Assembly: GCF_003465825.1 (NCBI RefSeq) | Contig: NZ_QSBV01000009.1 | Location: 1-64,000 of the forward strand | Length of the DNA stretch: 64,000 nt | Source of the DNA: Collinsella sp. AF02-46-1 | GTDB taxonomy: Bacteria; Actinomycetota; Coriobacteriia; Coriobacteriales; Coriobacteriaceae | Direction: 5' to 3' | Part shown: positions 47,649 through 56,824 of the stretch, piece after piece | Numbering within the stretch: the first letter of the stretch is position 1 | Layout of the letters: each line of letters opens with the position of its first letter | The notes under the pieces: model-generated | Told to the model about the DNA's origin: nothing | The model's database searches: none | What the model saw: only the letters and a program-made list of their open reading frames with translations | Program-made: the position numbers and the translations under genes

Positions 47649-47668
47649 CAAACCAAAAGCTGACCAAA
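47649..47668 (-). promoter_or_regulatory. Candidate competence box (yraN-comM-dprA copy)
   Basis: Minus-strand TTTGGTCAGCTTTTGGTTTG, 71 nt before the yraN ATG and 11 bp past the rnhB terminator. It is identical over 20 bp to the site upstream of comEA; the bases outside the 20-mer differ, so it is not simply a duplicated intergenic region. Confidence 0.6.
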
Positions 47669-47679
47669 TGCCGTCAAAA

Positions 47680-47719
47680 AACGGGCCGTACGCAGCAATG
47701 GTGTTGCATACGGCCCGTT
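47680..47719 (-). terminator. Intrinsic terminator of rnhB
   Basis: Perfect 11-bp AACGGGCCGTA/TACGGCCCGTT stem with an inner GCAGCAA/GTTGC pairing, and six T residues on the minus strand. Confidence 0.9.
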
Positions 47720-47766
47720 ACCAGCAAGTTTATAAAACCCCAGAGGTCCCTGTCTCCACAATTGAC

Positions 47767-48555
47767 CTAGAAAAGGCGCTCAGTCTGCAGAAAGTTTCCG
47801 CAAAAGCTCACGCGGTGCAGTGGACAAAGTCCATGTTTGCGAATGGCCTCGATATGCTCGGGGCTTGCATAGCCCTTCGACTCGGCCAGATGGTACTCGG
47901 GATACTCGGCGTCGTACTCGACCATCATCTCGTCACGCGTGACCTTGGCCATGATGGACGCCGCGGCGATGCAGGCGATTTTGGCATCGCCCTTCACCAC
48001 ATCGCGCTCGTTAGGAACGGCGCCCAAGGGGTTACCATCCATGAGGACGCAGTCGGGCTCAAGTCCCGTATCGGCCACGGCGCCCGCAACGGCAGTACGG
48101 ATAGCACGGGCCATGCCCATTTCATCGATATCCTTCGGCGCGATATGGCAAAAACCGATCGCCGTCGCCACCTCGGCAATCTTCACTGAGAGCAACTCGC
48201 GGCGCGCGGGCGTGAGCTTTTTGGAATCGTTGATACCCCAGACGCGCGGCTCCATAGGAAGACAGACGGCGCATACCGTCAAAGGGCCGGCCACCGATCC
48301 GCGACCCACCTCGTCGACACCAACGACCACCCCATCGCCACCAAGCTCATGCATAAGCTCGTACATGTCATTGACGCGCTCGCGCTCGGCAAGCTCTTTG
48401 GCATGGCGTTTGAGGGCGCGTTCACAAGCCTTGATCACCTGCTGGCGTGGGTCCTCGCGATAATGCTCCACGAGGGCGGGAATCTCCTCAAACGTAGCGC
48501 TCGCCAACTCACCGGCAACCTGCGATGCCGAAACCGAGCTCGTCATGTTGGCCAT
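47767..48555 (-). CDS. rnhB: Ribonuclease HII
   Basis: Cleaves RNA in RNA-DNA hybrids and starts removal of single ribonucleotides from DNA; 262 aa. The catalytic core begins VVGVDEVGRGSVAGPL (about 83), followed by DSKKL and VLMDGNP with the DEDD carboxylates. An N-terminal helical extension of about 75 residues precedes the core, as in Gram-positive RNase HII. The ATG of MANMTSS has AAGGAGG 7-8 nt upstream. It follows rplS, as in many bacteria. Confidence 0.95.
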   Translation of the reverse strand: MANMTSSVSASQVAGELASATFEEIPALVEHYREDPRQQVIKACERALKRHAKELAERERVNDMYELMHELGGDGVVVGVDEVGRGSVAGPLTVCAVCLPMEPRVWGINDSKKLTPARRELLSVKIAEVATAIGFCHIAPKDIDEMGMARAIRTAVAGAVADTGLEPDCVLMDGNPLGAVPNERDVVKGDAKIACIAAASIMAKVTRDEMMVEYDAEYPEYHLAESKGYASPEHIEAIRKHGLCPLHRVSFCGNFLQTERLF

Positions 48556-48590
48556 ACCAGGCCCTCCTTGCATGCAAATCAGATAAAAAG

Positions 48591-48614
48591 AAGGGCCACC
48601 CGAAGGTGACCCTT
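48591..48614 (-). terminator. Intrinsic terminator of rplS (UUCG loop)
   Basis: AAGGGTCACC pairs with GGTGGCCCTT (one U-G) around a TTCG tetraloop, followed by CTTTTT on the minus strand. Confidence 0.9.
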
Positions 48615-48648
48615 GTGTCCAAACGAGTGGACAGACGCTGCGATCTTC

Positions 48649-48990
48649 TTAGCGCTTCTCGGGGATGCGAGCAGCCTTGCCCACCTTGTCGCGGAGGTAG
48701 TACAGCTTGGCGCGACGGACGCGACCATGACGAACGACCTCGAGCTTGGCGATCTTGGGGCTGTGAAGCGGGAAGGTACGCTCAACACCGACACCGAAGG
48801 ACATCTTGCGGACGGTGAAGGTCTCGCGGGCACCGGCGCCGGCCATGCGGATGACGTCGCCCTGGAAGACCTGGATGCGCTCGCGGTCGCCTTCCTTAAT
48901 GCGGTAGTGAACCTTGACGTTGTCGGCGACGCGAACCTGAGGAATGTCCTCGCGGATCTGCTGACGCTCAATTGCGCGGATGTAATCCAT
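48649..48990 (-). CDS. rplS: 50S ribosomal protein L19
   Basis: Large-subunit protein at the 30S-50S interface; 113 aa. [20 protein letters not shown] and [13 protein letters not shown] are diagnostic. The ATG at 48990 has AAGGA 7 nt upstream; an in-frame ATG/TTG pair lies within 6 nt. It is separated from trmD-rimM-rpsP, which often precede it in other genomes but here lie 8 kb away. Confidence 0.97.
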   Translation of the reverse strand: MDYIRAIERQQIREDIPQVRVADNVKVHYRIKEGDRERIQVFQGDVIRMAGAGARETFTVRKMSFGVGVERTFPLHSPKIAKLEVVRHGRVRRAKLYYLRDKVGKAARIPEKR

Positions 48991-49132
48991 GTGCAATTCC
49001 TTACTCTTCTAGAGGTGCCGTACCACCTTGGCCGGCACGTAGTTGAACAAACGTATTCGAGTATACACGCGCGGGTTTCTGCTGCAAGAACAATTTTTTA
49101 CGCAGACAAAAAGACAAAACCCGCACATGATA

Positions 49133-49162
49133 ACCGCCCGCCTCACGAATGAGACGGGCGGT
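49133..49162 (-). other. Hairpin downstream of ppdK
   Basis: ACCGCCCG pairs with CGGGCGGT and CTC with GAG, with one mismatch. The minus-strand tail is TTATC, with a T-run only about 25 nt later, so it may be a 3' stabiliser rather than a classical terminator. Confidence 0.45.
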
Positions 49163-49200
49163 ATGAAGGGGCGCTACGCTAGGCGTCGATGCGCAGGGGG

Positions 49201-51951
49201 CTAGGCGTTGCGCTTGGCCTCGAGCTTGGCCTGAGCGGCAGCCAGGCGCGCGAGGGGCACGCGATAGGGCGAGCAGGACACGTAGTCCACGTCGGCCACG
49301 TTAAACAGGCCCTTGATGGACTTGGGGTCGCCGCCGTGCTCGCCGCACACGCCAAAGTGCATGTCGGGATTGGTGGCGCGGCCCTTCTCGACGGCCAAGC
49401 GCACGAGCTCCAGCACTGCCGCGTCGATGGTCTCGAAGGGGTTGTCTTTCAGGATCTTTTTATGCATGTACAGCGGGATGAACTTGGCCTCGGCGTCATC
49501 GCGCGAGAAGCCAAAGGTCGTCTGGGTGAGGTCGTTGGTGCCAAAGCAGAAGAAGTCGGCATGATGGGCGATCTCGTCAGCGACCATGCAGGCACGCGGC
49601 AGCTCGAGCATCGTGCCCACGGGAATATTGAGCTCGACGCCTTCCTCGGCGGAAACCTCGGCGATCACGCGCTCGATAACCTCGCGGGTCTGGACATGCT
49701 CGGCCGTGATGGAAACGAGCGGAACCATGATCTCGGGGCGCGGGTCGACACCCTCCTTGATAAGGCGGGCAGCGGCCGTGGCGACGGCGCGAACCTGCAT
49801 GAGCGGCAGATCGCCAAAGACGACGGACAGGCGCACGCCGCGCAAGCCCAGCATGGGGTTGGACTCGACCATGCCATCAATGCGACGCAGGCGGGCGCGC
49901 AGGGCAGTGAGCTCCTCCTCGGGAGCGCCGGCGGCCTCCTTCTTGGTGATGGCGACCTCGAGCTCGCGAGGATTATCCAGGAACTCATGAAGCGGCGGAT
50001 CGAGCAGGCGGACGACCACATCGCGACCGGACATGGTCTTGAACATCGCCAGGAAGTCCTCGGTCTGAACCTTGAGCAAGTCGGCCAGGGCCTGCTGCTT
50101 CACGGCCTCATCGTCAGACAGGATAAAGCTCTGGATGATGTTCTTGCGATCGCCCAGGAACATGTGCTCGGTGCGGCACAGACCGATGGCCTCGGCGCCA
50201 AACTCGAGCGCGAGCTCGGCATCCTCGGGGTTGTCGGCGTTGACGCGCACGTGGTTGGCGTGACCGTCGGTCTCGTCCAAACGGATCTCATCGGCCCAAG
50301 ACAGGATGGTGTCCAGGTCGCCGGTGAGCTCTGCAGAGACCAGGTCGACCGCGCCGTCGACGACGATGCCCAGGGTACCGTCGATGGAGATGACATCACC
50401 CTCGCGCAGCACGCGGTCGCTGCCCTCGATGTGCACGACCTTCTCGGCGGCGTCGATATGGAAGCGCTCGACACCGCAGACGCAGGGCGTACCCATGCCG
50501 CGGGCGATAACGGCGGCATGGCTCGTCTTGCCGCCATGGCTGGTCAGGATGCCCTCGGCGGCGACCATGCCCTTCAGGTCATCGGGGTTGGTCTCCCAGC
50601 GGACCAGAATGACCTTGTGGCCCTCGTTGGCGCGCGCGACGGCGTCATCACTCGAGAACACGACCTCGCCCACGGCGGCACCAGGGCTGGCGTTAAGGCC
50701 GCTGGCCAGGGCCTCGTACTTCTTGGTGGCGTCGAACTGCGGGTGCAGGAGCTGGTCGAGCTGCGCGGGATCGATGCGGCTCACAGCCTCCTCGCGGGTG
50801 ATCAGGCCCTCCTCGACCATTTCGATAGCAATGCGCAGGGCGGCAGTGGCGGTGCGCTTGCCCACGCGGGTCTGGAGCATCCAGAGCTTGCCCTGCTCGA
50901 TGGTGAACTCGATATCGCACATATCACGGTAATGATCCTCGAGCGTCAGGAACACGCGCTCGAGCTCCTCGCCTGCGGACTCGAGGCCCGAGGTGGTCTT
51001 GAGGTCGGCGATGGGCTCGGTGTTTCGGATGCCGGCGACGACGTCCTCGCCCTGGGCATTCACCAAAAAGTCGCCATAGAACTCCTTGGTTCCGTCGGCC
51101 GGGTTGCGCGTAAAGGCGACGCCGGTCGCCGAGGTCTCGCCCTTGTTGCCAAAGGCCATGGCCTGGACGTTGACGGCGGTGCCGAGCTCATCGGAAATGC
51201 CATGCTGCTTGCGGTAGATGCAGGCGCGCTCGTTCATCCAGCTGCCAAAGACGGCCTGGATGGCAAGGCGCAGCTGAAGCTCCGGGTCGTGCGGGAAGAC
51301 GGGCTTGCCGTCAGCGACCTCGAGCTCGGGATACAGGGCAGCCTCGACGTTCTCGGAGAAGATGCCCTTGAAGGTCTCGACGAGTTCCTGCAGGTCCTCG
51401 GCCGAAAGCTCGGAATCGACGCGAACGCCGGCGACCAGGCGGGCCTGGGTCAGGGCATTCTCGAACAAGTCGGCATCGACACCCATGACGACGTTGGAGA
51501 ACATCTGGATAAAGCGACGATAGCTGTCCCAGGCAAAGCGCGGGTTTTGCGTCTGGGCGATAAGGCCCTGAACGGAGTCGTCGTTGAGGCCCAGGTTGAG
51601 AACCGTGTCCATCATGCCGGGCATGGAGAACGGAGCGCCCGAGCGAACCGACACGAGCAGCGGATCGGAGGCGTCGCCGAGCTTCTTGCCGCAACGGGCC
51701 TCGAGGTCCGCCTCGGCGGCAACGATCTCATCGAGTGCGCCTTCGGGCCAGACGTTGCCGGCACCGGAGTACTCGACACAGGTCTGGCAGGTAATGGTAA
51801 AGCCACCGGGAACCGGCAGACCGATGCGGCTCATCTCGGCAAGGTTTGCGCCTTTGCCGCCAAGCACGAAGTTCATGGATTTGTCGCCCTCAGTGACACA
51901 GGTGCCCTGGGCGTCGGTTCCAAAACGGTAAACCCTCTTGCAATCGCTCAC
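49201..51951 (-). CDS. ppdK: Pyruvate, phosphate dikinase
   Basis: Reversibly converts pyruvate, ATP and phosphate to PEP, AMP and pyrophosphate, in anaerobes often run in the glycolytic direction; 916 aa. An N-terminal ATP-grasp domain (FVLGGKGANLAEM, VSVRSGAPFSMPGMMDT), a central phosphohistidine domain with the catalytic His in GGKTSHAAVIARGMG (about 480) and a C-terminal PEP/pyruvate barrel (FCFGTNDLTQTT, GVCGEHGGDP) are complete. The start is GTG with GGAAGGGGA upstream. ppsR lies immediately upstream and encodes its likely regulator. Confidence 0.98.
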   Translation of the reverse strand: MSDCKRVYRFGTDAQGTCVTEGDKSMNFVLGGKGANLAEMSRIGLPVPGGFTITCQTCVEYSGAGNVWPEGALDEIVAAEADLEARCGKKLGDASDPLLVSVRSGAPFSMPGMMDTVLNLGLNDDSVQGLIAQTQNPRFAWDSYRRFIQMFSNVVMGVDADLFENALTQARLVAGVRVDSELSAEDLQELVETFKGIFSENVEAALYPELEVADGKPVFPHDPELQLRLAIQAVFGSWMNERACIYRKQHGISDELGTAVNVQAMAFGNKGETSATGVAFTRNPADGTKEFYGDFLVNAQGEDVVAGIRNTEPIADLKTTSGLESAGEELERVFLTLEDHYRDMCDIEFTIEQGKLWMLQTRVGKRTATAALRIAIEMVEEGLITREEAVSRIDPAQLDQLLHPQFDATKKYEALASGLNASPGAAVGEVVFSSDDAVARANEGHKVILVRWETNPDDLKGMVAAEGILTSHGGKTSHAAVIARGMGTPCVCGVERFHIDAAEKVVHIEGSDRVLREGDVISIDGTLGIVVDGAVDLVSAELTGDLDTILSWADEIRLDETDGHANHVRVNADNPEDAELALEFGAEAIGLCRTEHMFLGDRKNIIQSFILSDDEAVKQQALADLLKVQTEDFLAMFKTMSGRDVVVRLLDPPLHEFLDNPRELEVAITKKEAAGAPEEELTALRARLRRIDGMVESNPMLGLRGVRLSVVFGDLPLMQVRAVATAAARLIKEGVDPRPEIMVPLVSITAEHVQTREVIERVIAEVSAEEGVELNIPVGTMLELPRACMVADEIAHHADFFCFGTNDLTQTTFGFSRDDAEAKFIPLYMHKKILKDNPFETIDAAVLELVRLAVEKGRATNPDMHFGVCGEHGGDPKSIKGLFNVADVDYVSCSPYRVPLARLAAAQAKLEAKRNA

Positions 51952-52026
51952 GATACTTCCCCTTCCATGCGCTTACGCGCACGACCGTGGTAACGAATCG
52001 ACCCGCCGGATGCGGGCCGTGAGGGA

Positions 52027-52113
52027 ACTATACGGCGGGTTTTGGACAGGCTTGAGCAGAGGGTGCGCGGTTTGGTAAACGTGCTAAAACCGGCGGTAAA
52101 CGGTAGGTAAAGG
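52027..52113 (-). promoter_or_regulatory. ppdK promoter with phased TTTACC repeats
   Basis: On the minus strand a -10 TATAGT (52027-52032) has no consensus -35. Further upstream TTTACC occurs three times (plus-strand GGTAAA at 52074, 95 and 106), at spacings of 21 and 11 bp, i.e. on one helix face, which suggests an activator site. The middle copy is embedded in ACCGTTTACCG, also found at the adhE promoter. The rest of 51952-52277 is AT-rich without genes. Confidence 0.45.
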
Positions 52114-52221
52114 TGGTTACCTTATGAAGATACCACTACAAGGAAAGTGCAGGTCGGATGCGATGTTTTTGCTAAATCGCTTTACCATTTATCAGCATTA
52201 TTTCCAAGTATTCTCTTTGGT

Positions 52222-52281
52222 TAGCTAAAAGAGCCCCGTCCCAAATTAGCTACCCAAACAACCTTGTCCCAAGTGAGCTAC
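52222..52281. repeat. Short repeated intergenic motifs next to ppsR
   Basis: GTCCCAAATTAGCTAC (52238-52253) and GTCCCAAGTGAGCTAC (52266-52281) are direct repeats 28 bp apart, 14 of 16 identical, the second running over the ppsR stop. TTAGCTAAAAGAGCCCCGTC (52221-52240) resembles 60272-60290 downstream of rsfS. Confidence 0.45.
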
Positions 52282-53153
52282 TTTTGTTGAGCGCGGCGGA
52301 CGGCACGGCGGGCTCTTGCCTCTTGAATCTCTTCAAGGTGAGCAATGATCTCGGCAGCGCTTTCCTCGATGGCTTTGCCGTCGGTACGCACAACAAAGCA
52401 GCCTAAGCGCTTCATGAGAGCACGAGCTTCCTCAAGCTCGCCGCGCACGCTCTCGGGCTCGGCATAGGAGCCTGCGACGGCGCGGGCGTAGTCGTCGCCC
52501 AAGCGGCTATCGCGAATCTCGGAAATCACATCGACGGTCGAAATCAAGCCGAACAGGCGCATCGGGTCAACCTCGTAAATCGACTTGGGCGGCTCCATGC
52601 CATGCGCCAGTGGGACATTGGCGACCTTGTAGCCCTGATAGGCTAAATACATCGACAGCGGCGTCTTGGATGTACGCGACACACCCAGCAGCACGATATC
52701 GGCACCCGACAGATCGTCGCAACCACGACCGTCATCGTGCTCAACGAAATACTCCATGGCCTCGATACGATGGAAATAGCGGTCATCGGTCTTGTGAATC
52801 ACGCCCGCAACGCACTTGGGCGGCACACCGATGAGCGACGACAGCACGGCAAGCGTCGGGCCGATCAGGTCGACCGAACGGATATGCAGCATACCCAGGT
52901 AATCGAGCACGCGGGCGCGAAGCGCCGGATCGACAATGGTATGGAACACGGCGACATCGCGATGGTCGGCATCGACGCGCGGCCCCACAAATGACTTGAC
53001 CTGCTCCACCGAGGTCACCTTGGGCAGGCGCAAGAGACGAAAAGCCCCTTCATCAAATTGCCCGGACGCCGCAAGCACCACCTCACAAGCGGTATCGCCG
53101 AGCGAATCGGAGATAACGATAACGGTGGGACGAGCGGTGACCGGGCAATCCAT
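52278..53153 (-). CDS. ppsR: PPDK regulatory protein (bifunctional kinase/phosphorylase, DUF299)
   Basis: Controls PPDK by ADP-dependent phosphorylation of an active-site Thr next to the catalytic His, and by phosphate-dependent removal; 291 aa. The P-loop-like GVSRTSKTPLSMYLA (about 157-171) and the N-terminal VIVISDSLGDTA are hallmarks. Adjacency to ppdK rather than to a PEP synthase supports PPDK as the target. The target Thr lies in GGKTSH of the neighbour. AAAAGGAG precedes the ATG. The Arg/Ala-rich C-terminus is probably helical. Confidence 0.93.
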   Translation of the reverse strand: MDCPVTARPTVIVISDSLGDTACEVVLAASGQFDEGAFRLLRLPKVTSVEQVKSFVGPRVDADHRDVAVFHTIVDPALRARVLDYLGMLHIRSVDLIGPTLAVLSSLIGVPPKCVAGVIHKTDDRYFHRIEAMEYFVEHDDGRGCDDLSGADIVLLGVSRTSKTPLSMYLAYQGYKVANVPLAHGMEPPKSIYEVDPMRLFGLISTVDVISEIRDSRLGDDYARAVAGSYAEPESVRGELEEARALMKRLGCFVVRTDGKAIEESAAEIIAHLEEIQEARARRAVRRAQQK

Positions 53154-53187
53154 GCGGGGCTCCTTTTGCGCTTATGCGCAGGCTGGC

Positions 53188-55284
53188 TTACTTTTTGCGG
53201 GCAAGCTCACCGATGTTGGCGATGCCGGAGAAAACGGCCTCGAAGCGGTTGAGCAGCTTAAGGCGATTATCGCGAAGCTGCTCGTCCTTGTCCATGACCA
53301 TGACCTCGTCGAAGAAGCGGTCGATGGGGGCACGCAGGGCGGCGAGGGCAGCAAATGCGGCCGGGTAGTCCTCGGCAGCAAGGGCGGCATCGACAGCGGT
53401 CTGAGCAGCCTCGGAGGCGTCGGCGAGCGCGAGTTCGGCCTCGCCCATCAGGGCGCGGTCGTACTCCGCACCCAGCTCGGGCTTCGAGATATGCGCGGCA
53501 CGGGCATAGGCGGTAGCCAGGTTGTCGAACGTCTCAGCGTCGTTTTTGCGGGCCTCGTCGAGGGCGGCGCAGCGGGCGAAGAAGACGGACGGGGCGATAA
53601 TGTGCACCGCGGAGACAGCGGCAACGGTATCGGCCGGGATCTTTTCGTCGCGGGCCATGCTCACCAGGCGGCCATGGAAGAAGTCACGAACCTGCTGGGC
53701 GACCTCGGCGGCGTCGAACTCAATGCCCTGCTCACTGTAGAGTTCGAGGGCAAAGTCGATGAGCGACGTGGGGTCGATCGGCAGACGGTCGCGCAGGATG
53801 TTGATAATGCCGATAGCGGCACGACGCAGCGCGTAGGGGTCGGAGGAGCCGGTCGGGGGCTCGCCGATGGCAAAGATACCGGCGATGGTATCGAGCTTGT
53901 CGGCGCAGGCCACGATGCAGCCAGCGGTGCCCTCGGGCAGCTCGTCACCGGCAAAACGGGGACGATAGTGATCGCGAATAGCATGGGCGACCTCGTCGTT
54001 CTCCCCCATCGCGGTCGCGTAATAACCGCCCATCACGCCCTGCTGGCTCGTGAACTCGACGACGGCGTTGGACACCAGGTCTGCCTTGCACAGGTGTGCG
54101 GCGCGAGCAGCGTCGGCGGCAAGATGGGCGCCCAGGTGAGCCTCGCGGGCGATAGCGAGCGCGAGCTGCTCGATGCGCTCGGACTTGGCGAGCACGCTAC
54201 CGAGCTTCTCCTGGAAGGCAACCTTGGACAGACGCTCACGGAACTCGTCGAGGGAGATCTTCAGGTCCTCCTCGTAGAAGAACTTAGCGTCGTCCAGACG
54301 GGCGCGCACGACGCGCTCGTTACCGTCGATCACGCGCTCGGCGTTCTCGGGCTTGCTGTTGGAGACGACCACGAACTCACGCGTCAGCTTGCCCTCCCCG
54401 TCATAGATCGGGAAGTAGCGCTGGTTGGTGAGCATGGACTCGCAGATAATCTCGTGCGGGACCTTGAGGAACTCCTCGTCGAAAGTACCGACGAGCACCG
54501 TCGGCCACTCGCAGAGGTTAATGACCTCCTCAAAGACCTTCTTGGGCGTATCGACATGGCAGCCGGGGCGAGCGGCCTCGACCTCGGAGATACCGGCAAG
54601 GATGGCCTCGCGACGGCGCTCGGCAGAAAGCACGCCGGCGTCCTCGAGTACCTGCTCGTAGGCGGCGGGGCTGGCGACAACGTGGTCACCGGGGCCGAGC
54701 ACGCGATGGCCGCGCGTGGTGTTGCCGCTCGTCACGTCGGCAAACGACACGGGCACAACATCCTCGCCCAGAAGGCAGCAAATCCAGCGGACCGGACGCA
54801 CGAACGTCGCGTGCTCGTGGCCCCAGCGCTGGGAGCGGTAGTTGGGCCACTGCAGGCCGGCAATGGTCTTCTCGCACAGGGCCGTCAGGATCGGGGTTGC
54901 CGGTGCGGAGGGAATGTTCTTCTCGGCAAAGACATACTCGCGACCATCGGTATCCTCACGACGGACCAGGTCCTCGGCAGCCACACCGCACTTGCGGGCG
55001 AAGCCCTGGGCGGCCTTGGTGGCGTTACCGTCAGCGTCGAAGGCGATGTTTGCCGCGGGGCCACGCTTGACCTCGTGAACCTCATCGGTCGCGGTGGCAA
55101 CGTCGGCAACGAGCGCAGCCAGGCGACGCGGGCTCGAGATCACGCGGACCTCGCCGTGGGCCAGACCGGCCTCGTCGAGACCCTTGGCGATCATGGTACC
55201 AAGCTGCTTGACGGCATTGTTCAGCGGTGCAGAGGGCATTTCCTCCGTACCGATCTCAAACAGGAAATCCTTAGCGTCTGCCAT
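53188..55284 (-). CDS. glyS: Glycyl-tRNA synthetase beta subunit
   Basis: Beta chain of the tetrameric bacterial GlyRS that recognises tRNA-Gly; 698 aa. It begins with FLFEIGTEEMPS, contains RPVRWICCLLGEDVVP and the HD-like region, and ends in a helical anticodon-binding domain. The ATG is 3 nt after the glyQ stop. Separate alpha and beta genes identify the bacterial (alpha2beta2) type rather than the alpha2 enzyme of many actinobacteria. Confidence 0.97.
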   Translation of the reverse strand: MADAKDFLFEIGTEEMPSAPLNNAVKQLGTMIAKGLDEAGLAHGEVRVISSPRRLAALVADVATATDEVHEVKRGPAANIAFDADGNATKAAQGFARKCGVAAEDLVRREDTDGREYVFAEKNIPSAPATPILTALCEKTIAGLQWPNYRSQRWGHEHATFVRPVRWICCLLGEDVVPVSFADVTSGNTTRGHRVLGPGDHVVASPAAYEQVLEDAGVLSAERRREAILAGISEVEAARPGCHVDTPKKVFEEVINLCEWPTVLVGTFDEEFLKVPHEIICESMLTNQRYFPIYDGEGKLTREFVVVSNSKPENAERVIDGNERVVRARLDDAKFFYEEDLKISLDEFRERLSKVAFQEKLGSVLAKSERIEQLALAIAREAHLGAHLAADAARAAHLCKADLVSNAVVEFTSQQGVMGGYYATAMGENDEVAHAIRDHYRPRFAGDELPEGTAGCIVACADKLDTIAGIFAIGEPPTGSSDPYALRRAAIGIINILRDRLPIDPTSLIDFALELYSEQGIEFDAAEVAQQVRDFFHGRLVSMARDEKIPADTVAAVSAVHIIAPSVFFARCAALDEARKNDAETFDNLATAYARAAHISKPELGAEYDRALMGEAELALADASEAAQTAVDAALAAEDYPAAFAALAALRAPIDRFFDEVMVMDKDEQLRDNRLKLLNRFEAVFSGIANIGELARKK

Positions 55285-55287
55285 GGC

Positions 55288-56199
55288 TTACGCCACCTCG
55301 CCTTCCTGGTCGGCATTCTCGTTGACTCCGGCGACCTCGGCCATGTAGGCCTCGCAGCACGCCTTGGCGACGGCGCGGACGCGCAGGATGTAGTTGGCAC
55401 GCTCGACCGCGGACAGGGCGCCGCGGGCATCGAGCAGGTTGAAGGCGTGGCTGCACTTCATGACACAGTCGTACGCCGGCAACGGCAGCTTGCGCTCCAG
55501 GCAGGAATGGCACTCGGCCTCGTAGTCGTCAAACTTCTGACGCATCATCTCGACGTTGGCGACCTCAAAGTTATAGGCACTGAACTCGCGCTCGTTCTCG
55601 AGGAACACGTCGCCGTAGGTCATGGGCGTGCCGTCGGGCAGATAGCTCCACACCAGATCGTAGACCGAGTTGACGCCCTGAGCGTACATGGCGATACGCT
55701 CCAGGCCATAGGTGATCTCGACGGGCACGGGGTCGACCTCGATACCGCCCACCTGCTGGAAGTACGTGAACTGCGTGACCTCCATGCCGTTGAGCCAGAC
55801 CTCCCAGCCAAGGCCCCAGGCGCCCAGGGTCGGGCTCTCCCAGTCGTCCTCGACAAAACGGACGTCATGGTCGTTGGGGTCCAGGCCAATGGCAGCAAGA
55901 GACCCCAGGTAAAGCTCCTGAGCATTAACCGGAGAGGGCTTAATGAGCACCTGGAACTGATAGTAGTGCTGCATGCGGTTAGGGTTCTCGCCGTAGCGGC
56001 CGTCGGCGGGACGGCGGCAGGGCTGCGCATAGCAGGTGCGCCATTCGGCGGGACCGAGCGAGCGCAGCGTGGTCGCGGTATGGAAGGTACCGGCACCGAC
56101 CTCGGAGTCATACGGCTGCATAATGACGCAGCCCTGCTCGCCCCAGTACTGCTGGAGGCGCAGGATGATGTCTTGGAAGGAAAGCGATGAAGCGTTCAT
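55288..56199 (-). CDS. glyQ: Glycyl-tRNA synthetase alpha subunit
   Basis: Catalytic class II core of GlyRS; 303 aa. [19 protein letters not shown], then [16 protein letters not shown] and the long conserved stretch beginning [20 protein letters not shown] match the family. Its -10 TATAGT at 56246-56251 lies near the lepB stop. No T-box leader is visible in the 59-nt upstream gap. Confidence 0.98.
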   Translation of the reverse strand: MNASSLSFQDIILRLQQYWGEQGCVIMQPYDSEVGAGTFHTATTLRSLGPAEWRTCYAQPCRRPADGRYGENPNRMQHYYQFQVLIKPSPVNAQELYLGSLAAIGLDPNDHDVRFVEDDWESPTLGAWGLGWEVWLNGMEVTQFTYFQQVGGIEVDPVPVEITYGLERIAMYAQGVNSVYDLVWSYLPDGTPMTYGDVFLENEREFSAYNFEVANVEMMRQKFDDYEAECHSCLERKLPLPAYDCVMKCSHAFNLLDARGALSAVERANYILRVRAVAKACCEAYMAEVAGVNENADQEGEVA

Positions 56200-56245
56200 G
56201 CCTCTAATATCCCCTCGTCGAAACGATTACACGGTTAGGTACTGT

Positions 56246-56251
56246 ACTATA
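56246..56251 (-). promoter_or_regulatory. Likely -10 of glyQS
   Basis: Minus-strand TATAGT about 47 nt before the glyQ ATG, in the only gap between lepB and glyQ. The -35 would fall inside the lepB 3' end and is not recognisable. Confidence 0.4.
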
Positions 56252-56258
56252 GCGGTTT

Positions 56259-56822
56259 TTAGTCGATAGCGCCGATGCGGTTGAGCGGCCAGTAGCGCAC
56301 AAGCGCCACAGCGATCAAATCAGAGCGATCGACGGGACCAAAGTAGCGCGAGTCGGCAGAGTTTTCGCGGTTGTCGCCCATCACCCACACGCACCCGTCG
56401 GGAACGGTGTAGGGATAACTCACCTGGGCGCCAGGCGCTTGGACCGAAAGCGGCCAGCTCATGCCCGTCGTATAGTCCTCATCGAGCGCTTGGCCGTCAA
56501 CGACCACCTTGCCGTCCTGCAGGTCGACCGTCTGGCCGGCCGTGGCAATAACACGCTTGACAAGAACATCATGCTCGGAAGTGACATCGGGGTTGTGGAA
56601 CACCACGATATCACCCTGTTTGACGGGCTGACCGAGCTCGAGGCTCACCTTTTGTGCCAGGATCTGGTCGCCAATCTCGATCGTGTCCTCCATGGAGCCG
56701 GTGGGTACCACAAAGGGCTCGACCACAAAGGTGCGGATCAGGAAGGTGGCCACGAGCGCGATCGCGATGACCGCGACCCACTCAAAAGCGCCCCTCAACG
56801 CGGAATGCTGCGATGGAGCCAT
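56259..56822 (-). CDS. lepB: Signal peptidase I
   Basis: Membrane serine protease releasing secretory signal peptides; 187 aa. One N-terminal membrane helix (about 13-32) is followed by the Ser-Lys dyad: S43 in PTGSMEDT and K89 in VLVKRVIA, then the box E region GDNRENSADSRYFGPV. ATG at 56822 has GAGGAG 5 nt upstream; GTG at 56828 overlaps the trmD stop and is less likely. It ends the rpsP-khpA-rimM-trmD-lepB unit. Confidence 0.95.
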   Translation of the reverse strand: MAPSQHSALRGAFEWVAVIAIALVATFLIRTFVVEPFVVPTGSMEDTIEIGDQILAQKVSLELGQPVKQGDIVVFHNPDVTSEHDVLVKRVIATAGQTVDLQDGKVVVDGQALDEDYTTGMSWPLSVQAPGAQVSYPYTVPDGCVWVMGDNRENSADSRYFGPVDRSDLIAVALVRYWPLNRIGAID

Positions 56823-56824
56823 TC

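Noticed and set aside
49189..51993. 934-codon open frame on the plus strand
   Set aside because: Shadow of ppdK with the same composition artefact.
52936..56190. 1084-codon open frame on the plus strand
   Set aside because: Runs through the complement of glyS and glyQ; repetitive shadow composition.
56200..56258. T-box leader for glyQS
   Set aside because: The gap is too short and lacks a T-box core; proS is likewise inside an operon.
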